Assembly: GCF_018881855.1 (NCBI RefSeq)
Contig: NZ_JACVPN010000001.1
Location: forward strand, 1 to 64,000
Source: Polynucleobacter sp. MWH-Berg-3C6
Lineage (GTDB): Bacteria > Pseudomonadota > Gammaproteobacteria > Burkholderiales > Burkholderiaceae
Direction: 5' to 3'
Length of the DNA: 64,000 bases
The notes beneath the pieces are model-generated. The model made no database searches. It was not told the DNA's origin and was given only the letters and a program-made list of their open reading frames with translations. Made by a program: the position numbers and the translations under genes. This document shows positions 37,783 through 48,331 of the stretch, one piece after another. Each line of letters starts with the position of its first letter. Within the stretch, counting starts at the first letter, position 1.

Positions 37783-39405
37783 ATGTTGAATCTAGAAAAT
37801 ACCTTTGCTAATCCTGCTTTCATAGCCGATGCAGGCTATCAAGCTCCCCACCGCTTTTTGATTATGGGTCTAGGAGAGTCTGGCGTTGCTATGGCTAAGT
37901 GGTGCCTACGTAATGGTGCCGCTGTTCGTTTAGTAGATACACGCGATCAATCTCAATTTTCTGAGCGTCAGAATGCTTGGCTGGCTGAATTAAAGATTGA
38001 TGGATTGAAAGACATTCAGTTTGGGCCATTCAACGATGAGTTATTGGTTGATATCGATGTGATTGGCATTAGTCCTGGCCTATCTCCATTTCTGGAGCCT
38101 ACTCAATCATTTTTGGCTAAGGCTAGAAAAGCCAGAATTGATGTTTGGAGCGAGATCGAGTTTTTTGCACGCGCAATTGCTTCATTAGGTCGTATGGCTC
38201 AGACCGCTGCATCAAGTTATGAGGCGGCAGTATTGGCGATCACCGGGACCAATGGAAAAACTACTACTACCGCATTAACTGGCCAACTCTGTGAGCGCGC
38301 TGGGAAAAAAGTTGCTGTAGCTGGAAACATTAGCCCTGCTGCATTAGACAAGTTGATGAGCTGCCTTAATGAGGCCGACCAAATTGAAGATATGCCAGAT
38401 ATTTGGGTGCTTGAATTATCCAGTTTCCAATTGGTTTATACGTATACCCTCAATGCAACTGCTGCCACTGTGCTGAATATCACCCAAGACCATTTAGATT
38501 GGCATGGCGATATGCAGGCGTATGCAGATGCGAAAGCAAAGATATTTGGCGTAGACACAATTTGCATTCTGAATTGTGACGACTCTTTGGTGATGGGTTT
38601 GCTCTCTGATGAGCAAAAAGCAGAAAAGTCGATTGTGACTTTTGGTTCGAATAAGCCGGATGAGCAAGGCGCCTTCGGTATTGAGCATGATTTGCGTGCT
38701 GGCGGAATTGATTGGCTTGTATGGGCGGAGGTAGATGAAGATCTTGAGCCAAAGCCCAAGCGTCGTCGTAAATCAACTGCAATTGAAGAGGATGAGCCGC
38801 TGCGATTGAAGCGCTTAATTCCAGCTGATGCTCTCAGAATACGTGGTCGCCATAATGCATTGAATGCATTAGCTGCGCTGGCATTAGCAAGAGCGGCTGG
38901 CTTGCCAATGAATGTTCTTCTGCATGGCTTGCGTGATTATCACGGTGAGCCTCATCGTGTTCAGAGCATCGCAGTTGTGAATGACGTTGAGTATATCGAT
39001 GACAGTAAAGGTACCAATGTTGGTGCAACAGTAGCGGCCCTAAATGGCCTTGGAAGCAATGAATCTGGCAAGAGAATTTGGTTAATTGCTGGAGGTGATG
39101 GCAAAGGGCAAGACTTTGGCCCATTACGCGAGCCAGCCTTACGTTTTGTTAAGGGCGTTTTCTTGATTGGTAAAGATGGTGCTGCCATTGGTGAGGCTAT
39201 TGGCAAAGATGTTCCTTGCACGATGAGCGGTAGCTTGGTGGACGCTGTTAAGACAGCTGCACAACAAGCCCAGTCTGGCGATTTGGTCTTGCTTTCCCCA
39301 GCTTGCGCAAGCTTTGATCAGTTTAAAGATTATGTTGCGCGTGCCCAAGTATTTGTTGAAGAAGTTGAAGAATTAGGAATGCGTTTCGAAGGAGTTCAGG
39401 CGTGA
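37783..39405 (+). CDS. murD: UDP-MurNAc-L-Ala:D-Glu ligase
   Basis: 540 residues, clearly longer than the 440 or so of E. coli MurD. FLIMGLGESGVAMAKW (UDP-binding), ITGTNGKTTTTALTG (ATP), ELSSFQL, NALNALAALALARAAG and the C-terminal LLSPACASFDQF are in place. An extra stretch near residues 300-345 includes a basic-acidic insert (KPKRRRKSTAIEEDEP) just before the RGRHN motif. It adds D-glutamate to UDP-MurNAc-L-Ala. The last four bases overlap the GTG start of ftsW. Confidence 0.96.
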   Translation: MLNLENTFANPAFIADAGYQAPHRFLIMGLGESGVAMAKWCLRNGAAVRLVDTRDQSQFSERQNAWLAELKIDGLKDIQFGPFNDELLVDIDVIGISPGLSPFLEPTQSFLAKARKARIDVWSEIEFFARAIASLGRMAQTAASSYEAAVLAITGTNGKTTTTALTGQLCERAGKKVAVAGNISPAALDKLMSCLNEADQIEDMPDIWVLELSSFQLVYTYTLNATAATVLNITQDHLDWHGDMQAYADAKAKIFGVDTICILNCDDSLVMGLLSDEQKAEKSIVTFGSNKPDEQGAFGIEHDLRAGGIDWLVWAEVDEDLEPKPKRRRKSTAIEEDEPLRLKRLIPADALRIRGRHNALNALAALALARAAGLPMNVLLHGLRDYHGEPHRVQSIAVVNDVEYIDDSKGTNVGATVAALNGLGSNESGKRIWLIAGGDGKGQDFGPLREPALRFVKGVFLIGKDGAAIGEAIGKDVPCTMSGSLVDAVKTAAQQAQSGDLVLLSPACASFDQFKDYVARAQVFVEEVEELGMRFEGVQA

Positions 39406-40673
39406 ATCTAAAAGATAAATTTTTTCCTGATAATCGTTTAAGTCTAGATCGCTTCTGGAATTTTTCTAGAGGTGGGATTGATAACTTCCGAACTGGCTTA
39501 AGAGATGCTGTCTCAGGAGTTGAGCAAACTCGCTCGCGCATGATGGAATACGATCAGTTGCTCGTATGGGCAGTTCTTTCCCTGATGTTGATTGGTTTGG
39601 TAATGGTGTATTCGGCATCGATTACTTTGGCAGATGGCCCTAAGTACGCTAATTACAGCAGCAACTTTTTCTTAATTCGCCACATGATTTCATTGGTAAT
39701 TGCAATTGGGGTTGGTATTTGGGTCTTTAAGATTCCGACCAAGATGTGGGATCGCTATTCACCCTTGATTTTCGGGTTTACCGTTTTACTCTTGATTGCA
39801 GTACTTATTCCTGGCGTTGGTAAGGGCGTCAATGGAGCTAAGCGTTGGATTCCACTGGGTCTAATGAACTTTCAGCCATCCGAGTTAATGAAATTTGCCG
39901 CCGTCATTTTTGCTGCAAGCTATACAGTTCAACGTCAAGAGTATCTGCACTCATTTGTTAAAGGTATGTTGCCCATGGGGATTGCGGTCGCCTTGGTTGG
40001 AGGTCTGTTAATGGCTGAGCCTGATATGGGTGCATTTGTAGTGGTCTCCTTAATTGCATTTGGCATTTTGTTCTTAGGTGGTATTAATGCCAAGTTGTTT
40101 GGTGGTTTGATTGCTGTTGGCTTAATGAGTGGAGCAGCAATGATTGCTCTTTCACCATTCCGTCGTGGCCGCATGCTCGCCTTTATGGATCCATGGCAAG
40201 TTGATAACGCTGCAAATAAAGGTTATCAATTAACACACTCCTTGATGGCCTTTGGCCGTGGTGAGTGGTTTGGCACTGGACTTGGCGGCAGCGTAGAGAA
40301 ATTACATTACCTGCCTGAAGCCCATACCGATTTCATCATGGCAGTGATTGGTGAAGAGCTTGGTTTTGTTGGTGTAGTTGTGATGATCTTTTTGTTTTAT
40401 TGGATCGTAAGACGCGCTTTCTTAATTGGCCGTACAGCGTTGCAATTGGATCGTAGCTTTGCTGGTCTTGCAGCTAAGGGCGTGGCAATTTGGATTGGCT
40501 GGCAAGCCTTTATCAATATGGGTGTGAATCTGGGTTTATTACCAACTAAAGGTTTGACATTGCCATTGGTGAGCTACGGTGGATCCGGAATTTTGATGAA
40601 TGCAGTAGCGGTTGCGATGCTACTTCGCATTGATTATGAGAATCGTATTTTGATGCGCGGGGGGAAGCTGTGA
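39402..40673 (+). CDS. ftsW: Septal peptidoglycan glycosyltransferase FtsW
   Basis: 423 residues, SEDS family, ten helices, preceded by a roughly 50-residue cytoplasmic N-terminus. Motifs: VMVYSASI, KRWIPLGLMNFQPSELMKFA, YLPEAHTDFIMAVIGEELGF, and the end GLTLPLVSYGGSGILMN. It polymerises lipid II at the septum with FtsI. The start is GTG (39402) after a GGAG site and overlaps the murD stop as GTGA. Confidence 0.96.
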   Translation: MNLKDKFFPDNRLSLDRFWNFSRGGIDNFRTGLRDAVSGVEQTRSRMMEYDQLLVWAVLSLMLIGLVMVYSASITLADGPKYANYSSNFFLIRHMISLVIAIGVGIWVFKIPTKMWDRYSPLIFGFTVLLLIAVLIPGVGKGVNGAKRWIPLGLMNFQPSELMKFAAVIFAASYTVQRQEYLHSFVKGMLPMGIAVALVGGLLMAEPDMGAFVVVSLIAFGILFLGGINAKLFGGLIAVGLMSGAAMIALSPFRRGRMLAFMDPWQVDNAANKGYQLTHSLMAFGRGEWFGTGLGGSVEKLHYLPEAHTDFIMAVIGEELGFVGVVVMIFLFYWIVRRAFLIGRTALQLDRSFAGLAAKGVAIWIGWQAFINMGVNLGLLPTKGLTLPLVSYGGSGILMNAVAVAMLLRIDYENRILMRGGKL

Positions 40674-41743
40674 CAAGACCCTCAATTTTGGTGATGGCTG
40701 GCGGTACTGGCGGGCATATTTTCCCAGGCCTTGCTGTCGCTGAATATCTGCGGATTTGTGGTTGGAATGTGTCATGGTTAGGTAACCAAAATGGCATGGA
40801 ATATCGCTTAGTGAAATCTTGCGATTTTCCATTTGAGGTTGTTGAGTTTGGCGGGTTGCGTGGCAAAGGCCTCAAGGCTAAATTGCTGTTGCCATTTAAT
40901 TTAATGCGCGCTTGCATTCAAAGTTGGAAGATTATGCGTCGCATAAAACCCTCTGTGGTCTTAGGGATGGGCGGCTATATTTCCTTCCCGGGTGGTTTGG
41001 TAACTAAGTTATTAAGCCGCCCCTTAGTACTGCACGAATCAAATTCTGTAGCAGGTAGTGCAAATCGTGCGCTTGCCAAAATTGCTATGCGCACATTGAC
41101 TGGTTTTCCAAACGCGATGATAAATGCTGAGTGGGTTGGCAATCCTATTCGCGAAGAGTTTGATCATATTTCTGCGCCAGCATTGCGCTATGAACAGCGC
41201 CAAGGACCTTTATCTATATTAATCGTAGGCGGTAGTTTAGGTGCAGCCGCTTTGAATGAAAATATTCCCGCAGCTTTGGCACTGCTCTCTAGGGACATGC
41301 GTCCCAAGGTAATTCATCAAGCGGGCGATAAGCATCTGGCCGATCTGCAAAAGCGCTATCAGGAGTACGATGTTGAAGCCGATATTCGCCCATTTATTGA
41401 CGATATGCCTGCTGCATATGCGCAGGCAGATCTTGTGATTTGCCGTGCTGGCGCTATGACAGTTTCAGAATTAGCTGCTTGTGGCGTTGCTTCTTGTTTA
41501 ATTCCTTTCCCATATGCAATTGATGATCATCAAACAGCTAATGCAAAATTTTTGTCTAATGCAGATGCTGCAATCTTATTGCCTCAGCAAGATCTAAATC
41601 CGCAAGATTTGGCATTAATGATTCAAAGCTTTAATCGTGCGGACTTAAAGCAAATGGCTTTGCGTGCGCATGCTTTGGCTAAACCACATGCAACCCAGCG
41701 AGTAGCTGAGGTTTGCGCTGATTGTGCGGGGGTAGGCGTATGA
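40670..41743 (+). CDS. murG: UDP-GlcNAc:lipid I N-acetylglucosaminyltransferase
   Basis: 357 residues, GT-B fold. The N-terminal glycine loop [17 protein letters not shown], the middle [13 protein letters not shown], and the UDP-GlcNAc site [15 protein letters not shown] plus [14 protein letters not shown] are diagnostic. It makes lipid II on the inner face of the membrane. GTG start overlapping the ftsW stop (GTGA); ends in ATGA with murC. Confidence 0.97.
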   Translation: MTRPSILVMAGGTGGHIFPGLAVAEYLRICGWNVSWLGNQNGMEYRLVKSCDFPFEVVEFGGLRGKGLKAKLLLPFNLMRACIQSWKIMRRIKPSVVLGMGGYISFPGGLVTKLLSRPLVLHESNSVAGSANRALAKIAMRTLTGFPNAMINAEWVGNPIREEFDHISAPALRYEQRQGPLSILIVGGSLGAAALNENIPAALALLSRDMRPKVIHQAGDKHLADLQKRYQEYDVEADIRPFIDDMPAAYAQADLVICRAGAMTVSELAACGVASCLIPFPYAIDDHQTANAKFLSNADAAILLPQQDLNPQDLALMIQSFNRADLKQMALRAHALAKPHATQRVAEVCADCAGVGV

Positions 41744-43176
41744 AGCATATCGTTCAGCAAATCCATTTCATTGGTATTGGCGGTGCTGGTATGAGCGGCA
41801 TAGCTGAAGTTTTATTGAATTTGGGTTATCAGGTATCCGGGTCTGATTTGGCTGAAGGTCCTGTAACGAAGCGCCTAAAAGAGTTGGGCGCAGTCATTCA
41901 TATTGGCCATGATCCTAAAAATATTGGTACTGCAGAAGCAGTAGTTATTTCTACAGCAGTAGCTGGAAATAATCCCGAAGTACTCGCAGCACGCGCTGCA
42001 AAGATTCCTGTGATTCAGCGAGCAGTCATGTTGGGTGAGTTGATGCGTCTAAAACAAGGTATCGCTATTGCTGGTACGCATGGCAAGACCACTACAACCA
42101 GTTTAGTTGCATCAGTTCTTGCTGAAGGCGGCTTGGATCCTACTTTTGTGATTGGCGGAAAACTGAATTCCGCTGGCGCTAATGCACGTTTGGGTCGCGG
42201 CGATTTTATTGTCGTTGAAGCCGATGAATCTGATGCTTCATTCTTGCAGCTTTTCCCAGCAATGGAAGTAGTTACCAATATTGATGCTGATCATATGGAT
42301 ACCTATCAGCATGATATGGCGAGATTGAAGCAAGCCTTTGTACAGTTTATTCAGCGTATGCCGTTTTATGGTGTAGCAGTGTTATGTATTGATGACGCTA
42401 ATGTGCGCGACATCATCCCATTTGTATCTCAGCCCGTCTTGCGTTATGGACTCTCGGAAGATGCAGATATTAGAGCTAGCAATGTGCGTGCTGATGGAAC
42501 GCGTATGCACTTTACAGTGGATCGTCGCACCGTTCGCAGGCATGGTAATAAACCTGGTCCTCTCAATGTGACACTGAACTTGCCTGGCTTGCACAATGTA
42601 CGGAATGCTTTAGCTGCCATTGGTATTGCTACAGAGCTAGGTGTTGGCGATGAGGCTATTACCAAAGCACTCTCTGAATTTAGTGGTGTTGGTCGTCGCT
42701 TCCAGCGTTATGGTGAGATTCCCCTTGCCTCTGGCGGCAGCTTTACATTGATTGATGATTATGGACATCATCCAGTTGAGATGGCGGCCACTTTGGCTGC
42801 AGCACGTGGCGCCTTCCCAGATCGTCGTTTAGTGCTGGCATTCCAGCCGCATCGCTTTACAAGAACACGAGATTGTTTTGGAGAGTTTGTGCAAGTACTC
42901 CGAAACTTTGATGCTTTAGTGTTAACTGAAGTGTATCCAGCCGGTGAGGCAAAGATTCCGGGTGCAGACGGTAAGAGCTTGATGAAGGCAGCGCTTGCAG
43001 AAGAGAAGAGTGTAAACCGCTCCTTAAATTCTGCCGCAGCGATCTTTGCAGTAAATATTACAGAGATGCCAGAAAAGTTATCTCAAGTATTAAAAGACGG
43101 TGATGTCTTAATTACGATGGGTGCGGGATCAATCTCCGCGCTGCCACATACCTTGGCGGAGGCAAAGAGTGTCTAA
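41740..43176 (+). CDS. murC: UDP-MurNAc:L-alanine ligase
   Basis: 478 residues from ATG 41740 ([25 protein letters not shown]), which overlaps the murG stop as ATGA. ATP site [26 protein letters not shown], and [18 protein letters not shown] are the family signatures. It adds the first amino acid of the stem peptide. The 3' end overlaps ddl by 8 bases if ddl starts at GTG 43169. Confidence 0.97.
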   Translation: MKHIVQQIHFIGIGGAGMSGIAEVLLNLGYQVSGSDLAEGPVTKRLKELGAVIHIGHDPKNIGTAEAVVISTAVAGNNPEVLAARAAKIPVIQRAVMLGELMRLKQGIAIAGTHGKTTTTSLVASVLAEGGLDPTFVIGGKLNSAGANARLGRGDFIVVEADESDASFLQLFPAMEVVTNIDADHMDTYQHDMARLKQAFVQFIQRMPFYGVAVLCIDDANVRDIIPFVSQPVLRYGLSEDADIRASNVRADGTRMHFTVDRRTVRRHGNKPGPLNVTLNLPGLHNVRNALAAIGIATELGVGDEAITKALSEFSGVGRRFQRYGEIPLASGGSFTLIDDYGHHPVEMAATLAAARGAFPDRRLVLAFQPHRFTRTRDCFGEFVQVLRNFDALVLTEVYPAGEAKIPGADGKSLMKAALAEEKSVNRSLNSAAAIFAVNITEMPEKLSQVLKDGDVLITMGAGSISALPHTLAEAKSV

Positions 43177-44182
43177 GTTAGATGCAAACCTCGGCATGTG
43201 GGGTGATCGTGTGAAGTCTCAGCTATCTAAGTTAGATATGAAATCGCTTGGTCGGGTTGGTGTTCTATTGGGCGGGCGCTCTGGTGAGCGAGAAATATCT
43301 CTGATGTCGGGTAATGGTGTTTTAGAGGCCCTGCTCTCTAAAGGGGTAGATGCACATGCTTTTGACCCTGGCTTACGTTGCCCAACAGAGCTAGCAAAAG
43401 AAAAATTTGATCGCGTATTTATTTCCCTACATGGTCGTTACGGTGAAGATGGAACGATTCAAGGCTTATTAGATTTACTTGAATTGCCGTATACCGGCAG
43501 TGGTGTTTTGGCTTCTGCTTTAGCAATCGACAAGATTGTTACTAAGCAAGTTTGGATTAGTAATAGCCTAGCAACCCCAGAGTTTGAAGAGCTAACTGCA
43601 AATAGCGACTGGAACTTGGTCGTCAAGCATCTAGGTCTTCCTCTGATTGTTAAGCCGGCACATGAAGGCTCTTCGCTTGGTTTAACTAAGGTGAAATCTG
43701 TAGATGAATTGCCGGCAGCCTATAAGCTTGCTGCGGGATTAGATAAAAAAGTCATTGCTGAGACTTGCATTATTGGGGATGAACTCACTTGTCCATTAGT
43801 TGGTCAGGGCGATACTGCAGAGGCATTGCCTGTGATCAAAATTATTCCGCCACAGGCTAATTACGACTTCCATAACAAGTATTTCTCAGATGAGACTCAA
43901 TACTTATGCCCAACCGGACTTGCTGATGAGGTTAACGAGCGCGTTCAAGAATTGGCTCTGGCTGCATACAAGGCCTTAGGTTGCCGCACATGGGGCCGTG
44001 CCGATGTCATGCTTGATCACAAAACAGGCAAACCCTACTTATTGGAAATGAATACCTCGCCAGGTATGACTTCTCACTCTTTGGTACCGATGGCGGCTAA
44101 GGCTGCCGGTGTTAGCTATGCGGATTTGGTGTTGTGGTTGCTAAGTCAAACTTTGCAATCAAAAGAGGGTGCGGCGATATGA
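43169..44182 (+). CDS. ddl: D-alanine:D-alanine ligase
   Basis: 337 residues from GTG 43169. GGAGG at 43158-43162, six bases upstream, is the best ribosome site and fixes this start over ATGs at 43196 and 43238. ATP-grasp signatures: [62 protein letters not shown], and [15 protein letters not shown]. It makes the D-Ala-D-Ala used by MurF. ATGA overlap with ftsQ. The roughly 23 residues before the catalytic core are longer than in typical DdlB. Confidence 0.95.
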   Translation: MSKLDANLGMWGDRVKSQLSKLDMKSLGRVGVLLGGRSGEREISLMSGNGVLEALLSKGVDAHAFDPGLRCPTELAKEKFDRVFISLHGRYGEDGTIQGLLDLLELPYTGSGVLASALAIDKIVTKQVWISNSLATPEFEELTANSDWNLVVKHLGLPLIVKPAHEGSSLGLTKVKSVDELPAAYKLAAGLDKKVIAETCIIGDELTCPLVGQGDTAEALPVIKIIPPQANYDFHNKYFSDETQYLCPTGLADEVNERVQELALAAYKALGCRTWGRADVMLDHKTGKPYLLEMNTSPGMTSHSLVPMAAKAAGVSYADLVLWLLSQTLQSKEGAAI

Positions 44183-45036
44183 ACACGCTCTTAGACCGCT
44201 TCGGAGATATTTTCTCCGTCATCATGTCTCCACTTTGGAATCATCCAGAGCGGATGCAAAGGCTTAGCCGTTTCTTGATGCGGTGTTTTGCTGTGATGTT
44301 GGTGGTTGGGATTTTGGTTTGGTTAAGTCAGAGACCGGTTTTTACTTTAAGACAAATTCAGGTTGAACCCGTTGCTGGTCAAACACTCAAACACATTAAT
44401 AAATCACTTGTGAAGCGTCAGGTAATGGAGACCGTGCAAGGTAACTTCTTCAGTGTCCGTTTAGAAGATGTGAAGCGTGGCTTTGAAAGTATGCCCTGGG
44501 TGCGCCACGCTAATGTTCGTCGCGTTTGGCCAAATGGCTTGATAGTGAGCATTGAAGAGCAAAAAGCTTTTGCGACTTGGGACGGTGAGAGTAGCAATAC
44601 CTTAATGAACACCCATGGTGAGCTATTTACTGGTCGCGTTTCAGAGCTGCCTGATGAAAAGCGCTTGTTAGATTTCTCTGGTCCAGATGATGCTGGAAAA
44701 GAAGTTATGAGTCTTTATGAAAAAGCTAATAACTGGTTTAAACCCTGGAATGCTGAAGTAGTGAGCTTGGCATTAACTGAGCGCTATGCCTGGCACGTCA
44801 AGCTGTCCAATGGTATGAAAGTCGAATTTGGACGAGACGAAGAGAGCTCTGACAAAAACTTAACGGAAGAACGGGTTGCACGTTTATTTAAGTATTGGCC
44901 TCAGGTACAAGAGAAATGGGCGAATCGAGTTGATGCAGTAGATCTACGCTATGCAAATGGTTTCGCAGTGCATCTTGCATCTGGAAGCGCAAAAAAGAAT
45001 GATGTAGACGGCAAAAAAAGTGAGCTGAAGCAATGA
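44179..45036 (+). CDS. ftsQ: Cell division protein FtsQ
   Basis: 285 residues from ATG 44179. A cytoplasmic N-terminus is followed by one membrane helix (about 35-53), a POTRA domain ([13 protein letters not shown] through [30 protein letters not shown]) and the beta domain. FtsQ links FtsB/FtsL to the rest of the divisome in the periplasm. ATGA overlap with ddl; ftsA begins 9 bases after its stop. Confidence 0.95.
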   Translation: MNTLLDRFGDIFSVIMSPLWNHPERMQRLSRFLMRCFAVMLVVGILVWLSQRPVFTLRQIQVEPVAGQTLKHINKSLVKRQVMETVQGNFFSVRLEDVKRGFESMPWVRHANVRRVWPNGLIVSIEEQKAFATWDGESSNTLMNTHGELFTGRVSELPDEKRLLDFSGPDDAGKEVMSLYEKANNWFKPWNAEVVSLALTERYAWHVKLSNGMKVEFGRDEESSDKNLTEERVARLFKYWPQVQEKWANRVDAVDLRYANGFAVHLASGSAKKNDVDGKKSELKQ

Positions 45037-45045
45037 GGAATGGCA

Positions 45046-46275
45046 ATGAGTAAAGATAATCGCGACCTATTGGTAGGTTTAGACATTGGGACTTCTAAGG
45101 TAGTTGCCTTAGTAGCAGAGCTTGCGCCTGACGGCCAATTCAATGTGGTTGGCGTTGGTCAAACAGCCTCAAAGGGATTAAAGAAGGGCGTTGTAGTCAA
45201 TATTGAAGCAACTGTTCAGTCGATTCAGAAGGCCTTAGAAGAGGCTGAGGTGATGGCTGACCGCCAGATTGTTCAAGTATTTACTGGTATTGCTGGAAAT
45301 CACATTGTGAGCTTTAACTCGAGCGGCATGGTTGCAATACGAGACAAAGAGGTGGGTGCAGGTGATGTTGAGCGCGTATTGGAAACTGCTAAAGCAATCA
45401 ATATTCCAACCGATCAACAAATTTTGCACATCTTGGTTCAGGAATTCATCATTGATGGCCAAGAAGATGTCCGCGAGCCCATTGGCATGAGTGGCTTACG
45501 TTTAGAAGTGAAGGTTCATATTGTTACTGGCGCTGTTAGTGCTGCGCAAAATATTGTGAAGTGCGTACGTCGTTGTGGTTTAGAGGTGAATGACCTCATT
45601 TTGCAACCTTTGGCATCGAGCTTAGCCGTCCTTACTGATGATGAAAAAGAGCTGGGCGTTGTTTTGGTTGATATTGGTGGCGGCACTACTGATATCGCCA
45701 TTTATTGCCAAGGATCAATTCGTCATACCGCTGTAATTCCAATTGCTGGTGACCAAATTACTAACGATATTGCAATGGCCTTACGCACGCCCACTCTGGA
45801 TGCAGAAGATTTAAAAATTGCGCATGGAATTGCTCGTCAAGATATGGCTGATTCAGCGGCCATGATTGATGTGCCTGGTGTTGGGGATCGTGAGCCGCGT
45901 CCAATGTCTAAGCAAGCCCTTGCCGCAGTGATTGAGCCGCGCGTTGAAGAGCTGTTTACTTTAGTGAGAGGGGTAGTGCGTGATTCTGGGTATGAGGACA
46001 TGGTTTCTTCAGGAATTGTGCTCACTGGCGGTACTTCACTAATGCCGGGCATGGTTGAGTTGGCCGAGCAAGTCTTTTTGAGGCCGGCTCGAATTGGTAC
46101 ACCCGAATATCGCGGGCACTTACATGAAGTATTGCGTAGCCCTAGATATGCCACCAGCATTGGTTTGTTGATGGAGGGACAGGCACAGTTATTGCGTGGC
46201 CGTCGTGTTTCTCAATCAGGCGCGCTTCAGGGAATTGTGTCGCGCATGAAGGAATGGTTTGCAGGAAATTTTTAA
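45046..46275 (+). CDS. ftsA: Cell division protein FtsA
   Basis: 409 residues from ATG 45046, chosen because GAGGA (45035-45039) is six bases upstream; an ATG two codons earlier has no room for it. Actin-like ATPase: GLDIGTSKVVALV, LVDIGGGTTDIAIY, GIVLTGGTSLMPGM. The C-terminal amphipathic helix (IVSRMKEWFAGNF) anchors it to the membrane. It tethers FtsZ filaments and recruits the divisome. Confidence 0.97.
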   Translation: MSKDNRDLLVGLDIGTSKVVALVAELAPDGQFNVVGVGQTASKGLKKGVVVNIEATVQSIQKALEEAEVMADRQIVQVFTGIAGNHIVSFNSSGMVAIRDKEVGAGDVERVLETAKAINIPTDQQILHILVQEFIIDGQEDVREPIGMSGLRLEVKVHIVTGAVSAAQNIVKCVRRCGLEVNDLILQPLASSLAVLTDDEKELGVVLVDIGGGTTDIAIYCQGSIRHTAVIPIAGDQITNDIAMALRTPTLDAEDLKIAHGIARQDMADSAAMIDVPGVGDREPRPMSKQALAAVIEPRVEELFTLVRGVVRDSGYEDMVSSGIVLTGGTSLMPGMVELAEQVFLRPARIGTPEYRGHLHEVLRSPRYATSIGLLMEGQAQLLRGRRVSQSGALQGIVSRMKEWFAGNF

Positions 46276-46325
46276 GTTGTTTTTCGTCGTCGTCAATGTA
46301 GTAAGTTATTTACCTAGGAGGGTAT

Positions 46326-47669
46326 ATGGAATTTGAAATGTTAGATCAAGATACAGCTGGCAAAACCATTATTAAAGTGGTTGGAGTCGGTGGAGCTGGT
46401 GGTAATGCTGTCCAGCACATGATCCGTCGCGGAGTACATGGCGTAGAGTTCATTTGCATGAACACCGATGCTGGCGCTCTACAGCGTTCTGAAGCATCTG
46501 TGAATTTGCAACTGGGCTCTAGCGGATTAGGTGCGGGCGCAAAACCAGAAATCGGCGCAGCTTCTGCTGAAGAGGCACGTGCTCGTATTGCGGATACTTT
46601 GCAAGGCGCACATATGGTCTTCATCACTGCAGGTATGGGTGGTGGTACCGGTACTGGTGCCGCCCCAATCGTTGCTCAAGTAGCAAAAGAAATGGGCATT
46701 TTGACAGTTGGTGTAATCAGTAAGCCTTTTGATTTCGAGGGCGTAAAGCGCTTGAAGGTTGCTGAGAACGGCGCTGCAGAACTCGAGTCTTATGTTGACT
46801 CATTGATTGTTGTGCTCAATGAAAAGCTCTTTGAAGTGATGGGTGAAGACGCCGAGTTTGATAAGGCCTTTGCTTGTGCTGATGATGTATTGCATAACGC
46901 AGTCTCCGGTATTGCTGAAATCATCAATGTTCAGGGTTTGATTAACGTTGACTTTGAAGACGTGAAGACTGTAATGGGCGAGCAAGGTAAAGCCATGATG
47001 GGAACAGCAACTGTTTCCGGTATGGATCGTGCTCGTTTAGCGGCTGAAGCTGCAGTTGCATCACCATTGTTAGAAGGCGTTGATTTATCTGGAGCACGTG
47101 GCGTATTGGTAAACATTACTGCTAGCCGTTCATTGAAATTATCTGAGACACGCGAAGTAATGGCTGCTATTCGTGGCTATGCTGCTGATGATGCAACTGT
47201 AATCTTCGGAACCGTGTATGACGAGAGTTTGGGTGATGCATTACGCGTAACAGTGGTTGCTACTGGCTTGAATAATCCTCAAGCTCGTAAAGCAAATCAA
47301 CCAGAAGTAGTTTGGAGACAAGCTACTGGTACAAGTGATGCAATGCCAACAATGGCCGATCTCAATACCTTTGCTCCTGCTAGCGCATCTGCTGCTATGA
47401 GCAAGGTTGGCTTGGATTCTGCTTTGAGTACTAGTGCGGGCATGGCTTTGACTGGTGTCGGTAGTGCTCCATCAGTTGCAGCTCAACCAGCAGCTAGCAG
47501 CGGTGTTGATTACAGCCAATATGATTTGCCACGGGTATTCCGTAGTTCCCGTGAGGCGACTCCCGCACCTACTTTAGGCGCAGATAGCTCTCCTCAGGCT
47601 AAATCCATGTTGGATAAAGGGGCTGATTACTATGAGATTCCAGCCTTTTTACGTAAGCAAGCAGACTAA
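46326..47669 (+). CDS. ftsZ: Cell division GTPase FtsZ
   Basis: 447 residues, longer than the E. coli 383 because of an extended Ala/Ser/Thr-rich linker (about 335-425). The tubulin signature GGGTGTG is at 105-111; N-terminus [13 protein letters not shown]; the conserved C-terminal peptide is [13 protein letters not shown], which binds FtsA and ZapD. A strong GGAGG site precedes the ATG. FtsZ polymerises into the Z ring. Its partner zapD lies at 55.2 kb. Confidence 0.98.
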   Translation: MEFEMLDQDTAGKTIIKVVGVGGAGGNAVQHMIRRGVHGVEFICMNTDAGALQRSEASVNLQLGSSGLGAGAKPEIGAASAEEARARIADTLQGAHMVFITAGMGGGTGTGAAPIVAQVAKEMGILTVGVISKPFDFEGVKRLKVAENGAAELESYVDSLIVVLNEKLFEVMGEDAEFDKAFACADDVLHNAVSGIAEIINVQGLINVDFEDVKTVMGEQGKAMMGTATVSGMDRARLAAEAAVASPLLEGVDLSGARGVLVNITASRSLKLSETREVMAAIRGYAADDATVIFGTVYDESLGDALRVTVVATGLNNPQARKANQPEVVWRQATGTSDAMPTMADLNTFAPASASAAMSKVGLDSALSTSAGMALTGVGSAPSVAAQPAASSGVDYSQYDLPRVFRSSREATPAPTLGADSSPQAKSMLDKGADYYEIPAFLRKQAD

Positions 47670-47700
47670 CTAACTGCTCAATACAATAGGTAATTGCGAA

Positions 47701-47760
47701 ATGCCAGCGCGGCGCCCCTCCGGACGACGAATCCCGCGCTTGCGTTGGCATGCTTACTAA
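47701..47760 (+). CDS. Possible 19-residue arginine-rich leader ORF / GC-rich hairpin
   Basis: In the gap between ftsZ and the peroxiredoxin a 50-base block is far richer in GC than anything around it. It reads ATG to TAA as MPARRPSGRRIPRLRWHAY, six arginines in 19, using mixed Arg codons including CGG and two adjacent CGA. A TACAAT box lies at 47682-47687. The same block can fold: ATGCCAGCGC (47701-47710) against GCGTTGGCAT (47742-47751), or a nested GCGCGG/CCGCGC stem. It ends 21 bases before the peroxiredoxin ATG. It may be a translated leader, a structured RNA, or both; neither is shown. Confidence 0.4.
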   Translation: MPARRPSGRRIPRLRWHAY

Positions 47761-47781
47761 CAACTACTTATTGGAGATGTC

Positions 47782-48282
47782 ATGATTGCTGTTGGACAAA
47801 AATTACCTAACGCTACTCTTTATGAATTTTTTGACGAAGAGAGCGAAGGCTGCTCCTTAGGGCCGAATGCCTTTGAAGTTGAGAAGCTTGTAGCTGGCAA
47901 AAAGATTGTCATCTTTGCACTGCCTGGCGCATTTACGCCAACTTGCTCTGCAAAGCATGTACCTGGATATGTTGAACACTATGATGCGATCAAAGCAAAA
48001 GGTGTCGACGAGATTTGGTGTATTTCTGTGAACGATCCATTCGTGATGGGTGCTTGGGGTCGCGATCAAAAAGTGGGTAAAAAGATTCGCATGATGGGTG
48101 ATGGTAGCGCTGAGTTCACCAAAAAGATGGGTACAGAGTTAGATTTAACCGCTCGTGGTTTTGGAGTTCGCTCAGACCGTTATGCCATGATTGTTGAAGA
48201 TGGCGTAGTGAAATCTTTGGATCGCGAAGCTCCTGGTAAGTTTGAAGTAAGTGATGCGGCTTCTATTCTGAAAAAACTGTAA
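47782..48282 (+). CDS. Peroxiredoxin, Prx5/AhpE-hybrid (redoxin) type
   Basis: 166 residues. The active site PGAFTPTCSAKHVPGY contains the peroxidatic C55; CISVNDPFVMGAW follows and is typical of the Prx5 subfamily. No fused glutaredoxin domain. It reduces peroxides using a thiol donor, probably glutathione/glutaredoxin. Ribosome site TTGGAGA is present. It sits between ftsZ and lpxC, a place where it also occurs in other Burkholderiales. Confidence 0.94.
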   Translation: MIAVGQKLPNATLYEFFDEESEGCSLGPNAFEVEKLVAGKKIVIFALPGAFTPTCSAKHVPGYVEHYDAIKAKGVDEIWCISVNDPFVMGAWGRDQKVGKKIRMMGDGSAEFTKKMGTELDLTARGFGVRSDRYAMIVEDGVVKSLDREAPGKFEVSDAASILKKL

Positions 48283-48331
48283 TTCGAATTCATTCAGTAA
48301 CTAATACCCCCCTGAAGTTAGAGATATCACC

